A stretch of 64,000 nt of DNA, taken from Chitinophaga sp. S165. GTDB lineage: Bacteria > Bacteroidota > Bacteroidia > Chitinophagales > Chitinophagaceae. A program made the position numbers and the translations under genes. The notes beneath the pieces were generated by a model. The model was not told where the DNA came from. It worked only from the letters and a program-made list of their open reading frames with translations, and did no database searches. The stretch covers positions 310,001 through 374,000 of the forward strand of contig NZ_QGTG01000003.1 in the NCBI RefSeq assembly GCF_003182155.1, given 5' to 3'. Below are positions 43,773 to 51,434 of the stretch, piece by piece; within the stretch, counting starts at the first letter, position 1; the number at the start of each line of letters is the position of its first letter.

Positions 43773-45185
43773 ATGATGCCAATACGCTTACGTATCACCA
43801 GCCTGTTCACATTATTGGTCATCATCATACTTGGGATAGTGTGTCAGTCAATCTACTATTTCTCTGCTGCATCCAGGCTGAATACACTGAAAACCCGGCT
43901 AACTAACCGCGCTATTACAACCGCAAGATTACTTACGCACTCTGGAATGGTCGACCCGGAACTGATGCATAGGGTTGATTCGCTGACGACACTGGCATTA
44001 AAGAGGAAATCTGTGCAGGCGTACAAAAACAAAAGCTACCCCATTTATTCTTACAGTGATATTCCAAACGACAGCATAAGGTTGGATAACGCAATACTCA
44101 GATCCGCAAAGGATGAGGAAATATTCTATTTTACCGACAGAAAAAAAGAAGCAGTAGCATACTTTGACCGCAATAGTGAAGGCGGGCTTATCGTTGTTTG
44201 TGCAGGAGAAGATGAAGACGGGATAAGAACACTCGAAAAACTGGGAAAGATCCTTTCCTTTAGTTTTATCTGCGGCACCCTGCTTTCATTTGCAGGGGGG
44301 TATTTTTTTTCACGGGAACTTCTCAGGCCAGTGGGCCGGATAGCTAATGAGGTCAATGATATTTCAGCTTATAACCTCGATCGCCGTATTCCCGTTGGTA
44401 AAAGCAAGGACGAGTGGCATCAGCTTTCAACCACGCTAAATGAATTACTAGACAGGCTTAAAGACAGCTTTGAACTACAGCGTCGTTTTATTTCGAATGC
44501 CTCTCATGAATTATCAACGCCTCTCACATTGATCTCAAGCCAGCTTGAGATCTCGCTTCAGCGGAACCGAACGGAAGAGGAATACCGTCAGGCCATGGCG
44601 CAGGTGTTGAATGATGTGAGACATATGAACTCTCTTGTACAGGCATTACTGAAATTTGCTACGGCATCCGGTAATGCAGGCGGACTTCAGATCAATCTCG
44701 TTAGAATTGATGAAATATTAATGCGCCTGCCCGGCGAAATTCAGAGTAGAGAAAAAGAACATAATGTTTCCCTGCATTTCGGGGCCTTCCCGGAAGAAGA
44801 TGAAAGATTATTGGTACTGGGAAACGAGGAACTGCTTTTTACCGCTATATTGAATATTGTTTCCAATGCGTGCAAGTATTCGGAAGACCATCATGCAGAT
44901 GTCTCCCTTACCGTAACTGGTTCCGGTTTTACCATTACGATTGCCGACAACGGCATTGGAATAGAAGAAAAAGAGCTGGAGCGTATCTTTTTGCCATTCT
45001 ACCGGATCCGTCAAAACGCAGGCACTAAGGGCTTTGGTCTCGGATTGTCTCTTGCTATGAGGATTATCAAATTGCATAAAGGTAACGTGAAGGTACAGTC
45101 TATGCCCGGTGCAGGTACCAGCTTTACTATCGAGCTCCCCGCGGGACAAATTCATCAGTCTGATCCTGATGCCCTGTTCACTTAA
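43773..45185 (+). CDS. Membrane sensor histidine kinase
   Basis: 470 aa; Met1 and Met2 are both possible starts. Helix about 9-30; periplasmic sensor about 35-155; second helix about 160-180; HAMP about 180-232 (LLRPVGRIANEVNDISAYNL); HisKA with His245 in NASHELSTPLTLI; HATPase_c with N box NIVSNACKYSED, G1 box DNGIGIEEKEL, F box FLPFYR, and G2 box GFGLGLSLAM. It is the partner of the OmpR-type regulator 10 bp upstream. The periplasmic domain is rich in charged residues; the stimulus is not readable, but the genomic setting suggests salt or osmolarity. Confidence 0.95.
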   Translation: MMPIRLRITSLFTLLVIIILGIVCQSIYYFSAASRLNTLKTRLTNRAITTARLLTHSGMVDPELMHRVDSLTTLALKRKSVQAYKNKSYPIYSYSDIPNDSIRLDNAILRSAKDEEIFYFTDRKKEAVAYFDRNSEGGLIVVCAGEDEDGIRTLEKLGKILSFSFICGTLLSFAGGYFFSRELLRPVGRIANEVNDISAYNLDRRIPVGKSKDEWHQLSTTLNELLDRLKDSFELQRRFISNASHELSTPLTLISSQLEISLQRNRTEEEYRQAMAQVLNDVRHMNSLVQALLKFATASGNAGGLQINLVRIDEILMRLPGEIQSREKEHNVSLHFGAFPEEDERLLVLGNEELLFTAILNIVSNACKYSEDHHADVSLTVTGSGFTITIADNGIGIEEKELERIFLPFYRIRQNAGTKGFGLGLSLAMRIIKLHKGNVKVQSMPGAGTSFTIELPAGQIHQSDPDALFT

Positions 45186-45207
45186 TGACGATGTTACCAG
45201 TCCTTCA

Positions 45208-46212
45208 TCATTCCGTTACGCGCATAATAAGTTTGTGGCCTTTTGTCTGGTTATGCTCCATCAGTTCATGCGCTTTCTTAACCGTCCCCAGTTCGAAACC
45301 GCCAATTACCTCGATGGGAGAGGGCGTAATAGTTCCCTTCTCAACCAGTGCGCTGGCCCGTTCCAGTAATTCGCCATAGTATGAGAAATTGCCCTTCAGG
45401 CTATAAGCATAATTCGAGATATAAACCACTACGGCGCCGATATTAAAAAGGTTTTCCCTTGCTTCTTCTGTGGTGAATGCTGTAATATCTACAAACGTTC
45501 CGTTAAGGCGCAGGATATTGCTGCACAGCTCCGACGTTTGGCTGCCTACCAGGTCTATACAGAAGTCAAACAGCTGGTTGCGGTTAGCCTGGATAATAAG
45601 AGGAATGGCATTAGCTGCCTTATAATCGACGATCTGGTCATTTCTGAGGCCCGCATTGATCAGTTCCTGTCTGCTGCCTGGATTGCCTGCTATTGTAACA
45701 ATTTTGTTGATGCCGTGTGAAAGCAGGATCTTAATAAGCACCAGACCCACACCACCGGCGCCTCCGCTGATAAATACAGACTCCTCCGGAGATATCTTCA
45801 GCCGGTTGCAGCATTGCATGGCCGTCAGGGCGCTGATAGGCAGCGCCGCCGCCTCTTCAAAGCTGATATTAGCCGGTTTCCGGGCAATGATCTGTTGCGG
45901 TACACTGATATACTCCGCATACGTGCCGTTAGATCCCATACTGCCCGATGCACAAAACACCTCATCACCGATCTCAAAGTCTTTTACCATCCTGCCTTTA
46001 TTGGCAATAACACCGGAAAACTCTCTTCCCAGGATGTGAGAATGCATTCGCTGGCTCACACTGGCCCCGAGCCTCATTTGGTAGTCGATGGGATTGAATG
46101 CCGTGGAATAGATCTTTACCAGTACGTCGTTATCGTTAATTGCAGGGGTATCTGTTTCTGTATAAGCGAAATTGTCCGTGCTTCCAAACTGCCTTAATGT
46201 AATTGCTTTCAT
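45208..46212 (-). CDS. NADPH:quinone oxidoreductase-like medium-chain dehydrogenase
   Basis: Start set at ATG 46212 (MKAITLRQFGSTDNFAYTE), 334 aa, standard length; the open frame continues upstream through the shared promoter region. Alcohol dehydrogenase GroES-like domain at the N-terminal side (NDVLVKIYSTAFNPIDYQMR, GREFSGVIA), then the Rossmann part with SGGAGGVGLVLIKILL. No zinc-ligand Cys set is present, which points to the zinc-free quinone-oxidoreductase branch using NADPH. It is transcribed divergently from the GlxA-type regulator, which probably controls it. Confidence 0.9.
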   Translation of the reverse strand: MKAITLRQFGSTDNFAYTETDTPAINDNDVLVKIYSTAFNPIDYQMRLGASVSQRMHSHILGREFSGVIANKGRMVKDFEIGDEVFCASGSMGSNGTYAEYISVPQQIIARKPANISFEEAAALPISALTAMQCCNRLKISPEESVFISGGAGGVGLVLIKILLSHGINKIVTIAGNPGSRQELINAGLRNDQIVDYKAANAIPLIIQANRNQLFDFCIDLVGSQTSELCSNILRLNGTFVDITAFTTEEARENLFNIGAVVVYISNYAYSLKGNFSYYGELLERASALVEKGTITPSPIEVIGGFELGTVKKAHELMEHNQTKGHKLIMRVTE

Positions 46213-46359
46213 TGTCTTGTCTCTTGTTGGTTCAACCTGTTGGGGCTGAAGGAAATAGCTAACGCTCCGGCAAAAGTAATGGAAAGGGAGCATATGCATG
46301 CCAGTTCTTCCCATCGGGGGAATTATTGTGACAGGAACATGATGTTTCCGGTATCCCGG

Positions 46360-46418
46360 TATGGCATAAATTGTATAAATTATGGCATTTGTGCCATTTA
46401 TTACAGTCCGTACCTTTG
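46360..46418 (+). promoter_or_regulatory. Promoter and operator of the GlxA-type regulator gene
   Basis: Textbook Bacteroidota promoter: TTTG 46388-46391, 19 nt, TACCTTTG 46411-46418. The TTTG is the exact centre of the perfect palindrome ATGGCA-TTTG-TGCCAT (46382-46397). TATGGCAT occurs at 46360-46367 and again at 46381-46388, 21 bp apart, the spacing expected for AraC-family half-sites. Confidence 0.7.
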
Positions 46419-46448
46419 TACGGTTCAAGCAATCTTATACCGGTAAAC

Positions 46449-47438
46449 ATGAAAAAACTCATTGTTATAGTACCTATGCCGGGTACATTCCTGTTAGATA
46501 TCGCCGGACCGGTAGACGTCTTTACAGCTGTCGACGGCATCTTGAATGAAACAGGCATCGCGCCTGGAGAAGGATATGAAGTGATCCTCGCGTCCCCGCT
46601 CACTACAAAAAAGATCATTACCAAAAGCCAGGCGGAAATAAGCTGCAATGTAAAAGTGGAGGACATTGACAGGCCCATTGATACCTTGATCATAGCCGGT
46701 TTCCCCATGAAAATGCTGGAAACAAGCCCCCGGTTTATCAACTGGCTGCATGATATCTATCCGACGGTACGGCGCATCGGTTCCGTATGTGTAGGTACTT
46801 ATGCGCTGGCGGAAGCAGGCATATTAGAAGGAAAAGAAGCGACTACGCACTGGCAGTACAGCCAGGACTTTCAGAACAGGTATCCCGGTATCAAGGTAGA
46901 CAGTAATCCTTTTTATACCCGTGATGGTAATGTGTATACTTCCGCCGGCGTGTCTTCCGGTATCGATCTGTCTATGGCAATGGTGGAAGAAGATTACGGA
47001 AGGGACGTCGCCCTGAAGGCAGCGCGCAAACTGGTGCTATACCTGAAACGTACAGGATACCAGTCCCAGTTCAGTTCCTTATTGCAGGTGCATACGCTGG
47101 AGAACTCCATAGCAGGGAAATTGCATCCCTGGATGATCCGCCATTTACAGGAAGATCTCCACGTAGAGCACCTGGCGGAACATTGTAATATGAGCCTGCG
47201 CAATTTCAACCGGGTATTTCTGAAGGAGACAGGTATGACGCCTGCTAAGTTTGTAGAGAAACTACGCGTGGAAGTAGCCAGGAAATACCTCGAAGACAGT
47301 GACCTCAGTATGGAGCAGATTGCAGAGAAGTGCGGACTCGGAGGGCTTGTATCCATGCGGCGCACTTTTATGCGGCACATGATGGTATCGCCGTCAGATT
47401 ATCGCCGCACTTTCAGAACATCATTACAGGCAGTTTAA
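46449..47438 (+). CDS. GlxA-family (DJ-1/PfpI + AraC) transcriptional regulator
   Basis: Start set at ATG 46449 (MKKLIVIVPMPGTFLLDIAG), 329 aa; upstream codons run into the promoter. Residues about 1-200 are a DJ-1/PfpI-type amidase-like domain with the nucleophile-elbow IGSVCVGTYALAEAGILEG (Cys in the elbow) and ATTHW. Residues about 225-329 are the HTH_18 domain (VEHLAEHCNMSLRNFNRVFL, EQIAEKCGLGGLVSMRRTF). Members sense small molecules and regulate adjacent oxidoreductases; the palindrome over its own -33 element fits autoregulation. GAPDH follows after 24 bp on the same strand. Confidence 0.9.
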   Translation: MKKLIVIVPMPGTFLLDIAGPVDVFTAVDGILNETGIAPGEGYEVILASPLTTKKIITKSQAEISCNVKVEDIDRPIDTLIIAGFPMKMLETSPRFINWLHDIYPTVRRIGSVCVGTYALAEAGILEGKEATTHWQYSQDFQNRYPGIKVDSNPFYTRDGNVYTSAGVSSGIDLSMAMVEEDYGRDVALKAARKLVLYLKRTGYQSQFSSLLQVHTLENSIAGKLHPWMIRHLQEDLHVEHLAEHCNMSLRNFNRVFLKETGMTPAKFVEKLRVEVARKYLEDSDLSMEQIAEKCGLGGLVSMRRTFMRHMMVSPSDYRRTFRTSLQAV

Positions 47439-47462
47439 TTGATCACCTAAAAATATAACACG

Positions 47463-48464
47463 ATGAAAGTAGCAATTAATGGATTCGGACGTATTGGTAG
47501 AATGACCCTCAGAGCATTACAGGACAAGAAAGGAGTGGAGGTAGTCGCCGTTAATGACCTGACAGATATCGGGCTGCTCGCGCACCTGTTGAAATATGAT
47601 TCCTCACACGGAAAGTTCCCCGGAACAGTTACACACGACGATAAACATCTTATCGTAAACGGAAAAAAAATACTCCTGTTGAATGAACGTGCACCCGAGA
47701 AACTACCCTGGGGAGCATTGGGTATTGATGTAGTGATCGAATCTACCGGTCGCTTCACACAACGTGAACTGGCACAGCAACATATTGCCGCAGGAGCAGG
47801 AAAGGTATTGATCACAGCGCCAGCCGGTAGCGATGTGAAAACCATTGTAGCTGGTGTGAACAGTGATCAGATCACTGCGGATGATGAGATCCTTTCTACA
47901 GCTTCCTGTACAACAAACTGTATCGCGCCCGTACTGTACGTGTTGGATAAAGAGTACGGTATCGCATCCGGATTTATGAGCACTGTGCATGCATTTACGA
48001 CAGATCAGATGTTGCAGGATGGACCGCATAGAGACTATAGAAGGGCCAGAGGCGCTGCGCAGTCTATCATCCCTACCACTACCGGTGCGGCAAAGGCTAT
48101 AGGAGAAGTGTTGCCTGCTTTAAAAGGTAAGATGGATGGTTTTTCTTACAGGGTACCTGTTCCTGATGGTTCCATCGCAGAGATGTCGCTGAACCTCGTG
48201 AAACCTGCTACTGCAGCAGAGATCAACCAGTTGCTCAAAAAATATGCAGAGACGTCGCTGAAAGGTGTGTTGGAGTACACAGAAGAACCGCTTGTTTCTT
48301 CAGATATATTAGGGAATACAAATTCTTCTATTGTAGATGGTACCCTGACACGCACAATTGGCAATCTGGTAAAAGTAGTGTCCTGGTATGATAATGAGGT
48401 CGGCATTTCCAACAGGATCGCTGAACTGACAGTGGCACTGGCTAAACAGCAGGTGACTGCATAG
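47463..48464 (+). CDS. gap: Type I glyceraldehyde-3-phosphate dehydrogenase
   Basis: 333 aa, full length. NAD motif NGFGRIGR (7-14), Asn31-Asp32 after the second strand (NAD preference), active-site STASCTTNCIAPV with Cys149, HAFTTDQMLQDGPHRDYRRAR, and the C-terminal VVSWYDNEVGIS. It catalyses oxidative phosphorylation of glyceraldehyde 3-phosphate in glycolysis or the reverse. Its place next to the GlxA-type regulator and convergent with a LacI gene is unusual for a central glycolysis gene, so this may be a second, conditionally used copy. The stop is 3 bp from the LacI stop on the other strand. Confidence 0.95.
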   Translation: MKVAINGFGRIGRMTLRALQDKKGVEVVAVNDLTDIGLLAHLLKYDSSHGKFPGTVTHDDKHLIVNGKKILLLNERAPEKLPWGALGIDVVIESTGRFTQRELAQQHIAAGAGKVLITAPAGSDVKTIVAGVNSDQITADDEILSTASCTTNCIAPVLYVLDKEYGIASGFMSTVHAFTTDQMLQDGPHRDYRRARGAAQSIIPTTTGAAKAIGEVLPALKGKMDGFSYRVPVPDGSIAEMSLNLVKPATAAEINQLLKKYAETSLKGVLEYTEEPLVSSDILGNTNSSIVDGTLTRTIGNLVKVVSWYDNEVGISNRIAELTVALAKQQVTA

Positions 48465-48467
48465 TCA

Positions 48468-49490
48468 TCAGGAAGAAGCCTGTACGATCAGGTTTGTATT
48501 CAGGATCTTTCTCTCAAATTCCTTCACTGGTTTTTTACTCTCTATCAATTGCAGCAGCAGTTGCGTAGCGATCTGCCCCATTTCAAAGGCCGGTTGCCTC
48601 ACTACTGTCAGCGGCGGATGCAGCAGTTCTATCAGGTCCGAATTGGAGAAGCCTACCAGGGCAATGTCCTGTGGGATCCGGATACCTTTCGCCTTTAATA
48701 CACGCATACAATTAGTGGTCAGCTTGTCTGACGCCGTAAAGATAGCATCGGGCCGTGGGCGCAGCTTCAACAGCTGACTTACGGCCTGTTCTACTTCCTG
48801 TAACTGCAGTCCGGCGTAACGGCTGTATTTGATCAGCGCCTTGCCAGGCTTAACCCTGGTATGCGCCAATGCTTCCCTGTACCCCGCAATGCGCTCACGG
48901 CTGATAGACAGGTTTTCGGGACCTGCGATCACCGCAATATGTTTGTACCCTTTATTGATCAGGTGAAGTGTAGCGTCATAAGCGCCCCTGAAGTTATCTA
49001 CCATCACCTTATGGGTCTGGATCTCTTCTACAATACGGTCGAAGAAGACAATTGGAAAACCTCTTTCGTGTAATGCTTTCAGATGGTCCAGGTTCTCCGT
49101 ACCACTTGAAACAGAGATCAGCAACCCGTCTATAGAGCGTGAGGCCAGGTATTGCAATGTCATCACCTCCTTATCAAAAGACTCGTGCGTCTGCGAGATC
49201 ATTACATTGTACCCCTTATCCTTCGCAACGGATTCTATACCATTAATGGCCTGTGAAAAGAAACTATTGGCAATCTCGGCAACGATCACGCCTATAGAGC
49301 GGCTTCGTTTCTCCTTCAGACTTAACGCTATCGGATTAGGATGATAATTGATCCTCGTGGCATATTCCAGCACCAGCTGTTTAGTGGCAATACTGATCTC
49401 ATGACTATCCCGCAAGGCACGGGACACGGTAGAGGTGGATAACCCCAACGCAATGGCAATATCTTTTATAGTAGCTGCTTCAAATTTCAT
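48468..49490 (-). CDS. LacI-family transcriptional regulator (pectin locus)
   Basis: 340 aa. N-terminal LacI helix-turn-helix (TIKDIAIALGLSTSTVSRA) with the hinge region NYHPNPIALSLKEKRSRSIG, then the periplasmic-binding-protein-like sensor (VIVAEIANSFFSQAINGIES, DGLLISVSSGTENL, VDNFRGAYDATLHLINKGYK, LVGFSNSDLIELLHPPLTVV). Such proteins bind palindromes of the kind G-C-A-A-A-C-G-T-T-T-G-C; exactly this lies upstream of the susC at 51435. It is divergent to GH43 and likely senses a hexuronate or an intermediate of its breakdown, which is inference. Confidence 0.95.
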   Translation of the reverse strand: MKFEAATIKDIAIALGLSTSTVSRALRDSHEISIATKQLVLEYATRINYHPNPIALSLKEKRSRSIGVIVAEIANSFFSQAINGIESVAKDKGYNVMISQTHESFDKEVMTLQYLASRSIDGLLISVSSGTENLDHLKALHERGFPIVFFDRIVEEIQTHKVMVDNFRGAYDATLHLINKGYKHIAVIAGPENLSISRERIAGYREALAHTRVKPGKALIKYSRYAGLQLQEVEQAVSQLLKLRPRPDAIFTASDKLTTNCMRVLKAKGIRIPQDIALVGFSNSDLIELLHPPLTVVRQPAFEMGQIATQLLLQLIESKKPVKEFERKILNTNLIVQASS

Positions 49491-49552
49491 AACGATAGGA
49501 GTAAATATACTTATAATTTATTTTATACTATATTAGTGTCATTCTAACACGT

Positions 49553-51190
49553 ATGAAAAACGCTTCACAGATGAATAAAGCGCTGGTATTTTTAGTTGCC
49601 GGACTATCCTGTTTTACTGACGTTTCGGGACAGCAGGTATCCCAATCATGGGCGCCCGACCTGGGAAATGGCATGTATAAAAACCCTGTCCTCAATGCCG
49701 ACTACTCCGATCCTGATGCCTGCCGGGTAGGAAATGACTTTTATCTTGTCTCCTCCAGCTTCAATGCGGCGCCCGGACTGCCGGTCCTGCATTCGAAAGA
49801 CCTTGTCAACTGGGAGCTGACGGGGTACGCGCTGCAAAGACAGCCGCCTGTGGATCATTTCCGCAAGGTACGGCACGGCAATGGCGTATGGGCGCCTTCT
49901 ATCCGTTATCACCGGAATGAATTCTATATCTATTATCCCGATCCGGATTTTGGTATTTACATGATCAAAGCAAAGAATGCCGCCGGACCCTGGTCGGAGC
50001 CTGTGATGGTGAAAGCAGGGAAGGGGCTGATTGATCCCTGCCCCCTGTGGGACGACGATGGCAAAGTATACCTCGTACATGCCTTTGCCGGCAGTAGGGC
50101 GGGTATTAAAAGCATCCTGACGCTTAATCGGATGAATGCAGCCGGAACCGCCGTGACCGACGAAGGCGTGCTCGTATTTGACGGTCACGGTACACATCCT
50201 ACACTGGAAGGACCGAAGCTGTACAAACGGAACGGTTTCTATTACATATTCGCACCCGCTGGTGGCGTAAGCACCGGCTGGCAGCTGGTATTACGGTCAA
50301 AGAACATTTATGGCCCCTATGACGAAAAGATCGTGATGGACCAGGGTAGGTCAGCTATTAATGGCCCGCATCAGGGCGCCTGGGTGGATATGCCCTCCGG
50401 TTCCAGCTGGTTCCTGCATTTCCAGGATAAAGGCGCATACGGTCGCGTAGTACATCTGCAACCTATGCAGTGGGTCAATAACTGGCCCGTGATCGGTGCT
50501 GATCCCGATGGCGATGGTAAAGGAGAACCCGTTATGACATTCCGCAAACCTTTGCCGGGGAGTAAGGTTACCACACCTCCCGAATCGGATGAATTCAATG
50601 AGCGCTCATTAGGATTGCAATGGCAATGGCAGGCAAATCCTGCTTCCACCTGGTTGATGCCTTTCCCCGCAAAAGGTGTTTTACGTTTATTCTCCGCCAG
50701 AATGCCCGACTCCAGCCACAATTACTGGGAAGCGCCTAATCTTTTATTACAAAAATTTCCTGCGGATAGTTTTACCGCTACTACCAAATGTACATTCACG
50801 CCTAACCCTTCACTGGAAGGTGAACGCACAGGTTTGATCATCATGGGGGTTGATTATGCAGGTATCTCATTGGTAAAGAAAGAAAATACATTACAGATAG
50901 TATATGCAACCTGTCTGAAAGCAGATAAAGGCAGTGCAGAAGAACAGCAGGTGTTGACCACGCTGAAAGATAGTGCCTGCTGGTTTCGCGTGCAGGTCGG
51001 TAAAGGTGCAGTTTGCCAGTTTAGCTATAGCCAGGATGGTCAACACTTCACACCGGCAGGTAAACCATTTACTGCACAACCAGGCAGATGGGTAGGGGCC
51101 AAAGTCGGTATATTCTGCAGCCGCACGTCACAGATCAACGATGCCGGATTCGCCGATTACGACTGGTTCCGTATCACTGCAGCGCAATAA
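49553..51190 (+). CDS. GH43-family glycosidase (arabinofuranosidase/xylosidase-like) with C-terminal beta-sandwich
   Basis: 545 aa. Signal peptide LVFLVAGLSCFTDVSGQ. Five-bladed propeller with the catalytic triad placed as in the family: base Asp53 (LNADYSDPDACRVG), pKa-modulating Asp161 (GLIDPCPLWDDDG), acid Glu219 (HPTLEGPKLYK). From about residue 345 a beta-sandwich domain (DUF1349/GH43_C2-like, SDEFNERSLGLQWQWQAN) follows. It would remove arabinose or xylose side chains, e.g. from pectin arabinan. Divergent from the LacI gene; 244 bp separate it from susC. Confidence 0.92.
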   Translation: MKNASQMNKALVFLVAGLSCFTDVSGQQVSQSWAPDLGNGMYKNPVLNADYSDPDACRVGNDFYLVSSSFNAAPGLPVLHSKDLVNWELTGYALQRQPPVDHFRKVRHGNGVWAPSIRYHRNEFYIYYPDPDFGIYMIKAKNAAGPWSEPVMVKAGKGLIDPCPLWDDDGKVYLVHAFAGSRAGIKSILTLNRMNAAGTAVTDEGVLVFDGHGTHPTLEGPKLYKRNGFYYIFAPAGGVSTGWQLVLRSKNIYGPYDEKIVMDQGRSAINGPHQGAWVDMPSGSSWFLHFQDKGAYGRVVHLQPMQWVNNWPVIGADPDGDGKGEPVMTFRKPLPGSKVTTPPESDEFNERSLGLQWQWQANPASTWLMPFPAKGVLRLFSARMPDSSHNYWEAPNLLLQKFPADSFTATTKCTFTPNPSLEGERTGLIIMGVDYAGISLVKKENTLQIVYATCLKADKGSAEEQQVLTTLKDSACWFRVQVGKGAVCQFSYSQDGQHFTPAGKPFTAQPGRWVGAKVGIFCSRTSQINDAGFADYDWFRITAAQ

Positions 51191-51241
51191 CAATCATAAA
51201 ATTGTAATAGTATATGTCTGTTTGAAAATGAGCCTGTAGTC

Positions 51242-51255
51242 CGCAAACGTTTGCG
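51242..51255. promoter_or_regulatory. Perfect 14-bp palindrome, LacI-type operator
   Basis: CGCAAACGTTTGCG is its own reverse complement and fits the LacI-family operator pattern with central CG. It lies 180 bp upstream of the susC start, in the gap after GH43. Confidence 0.75.
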
Positions 51256-51314
51256 TAAATAAATACCGCCAAACCTTTCCGAATTAATGAATATAGCTGT
51301 AGAATTGTTTTGGA

Positions 51315-51326
51315 TATACCGGTATA
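51315..51326. promoter_or_regulatory. Perfect 12-bp palindrome TATACCGGTATA
   Basis: A second self-complementary element 60 bp downstream of the LacI-type operator and 109 bp upstream of susC. It may bind another regulator or be coincidence. Confidence 0.35.
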
Positions 51327-51434
51327 AGGAACTGATACAAACCAGTACTGCTTTGTATTGCCACTGTAGCAATAAATATTCCGTTGCGGATTAACAAGAC
51401 CCAAAATTAAAAGACATATACAACACGTTACGTT

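Noticed and set aside
49538..49546. Extra ATTCTAA box before GH43
   Set aside because: A single 7-mer without an 11-bp partner, and the 8th base differs; expected by chance several times in 64 kb.
49491..49552. LacI-type operator in the LacI/GH43 divergent gap
   Set aside because: Only a broken dyad (TTAG-TGTCATT-CTAA with GTGT/ACAC) is present; no match to CGCAAACGTTTGCG.
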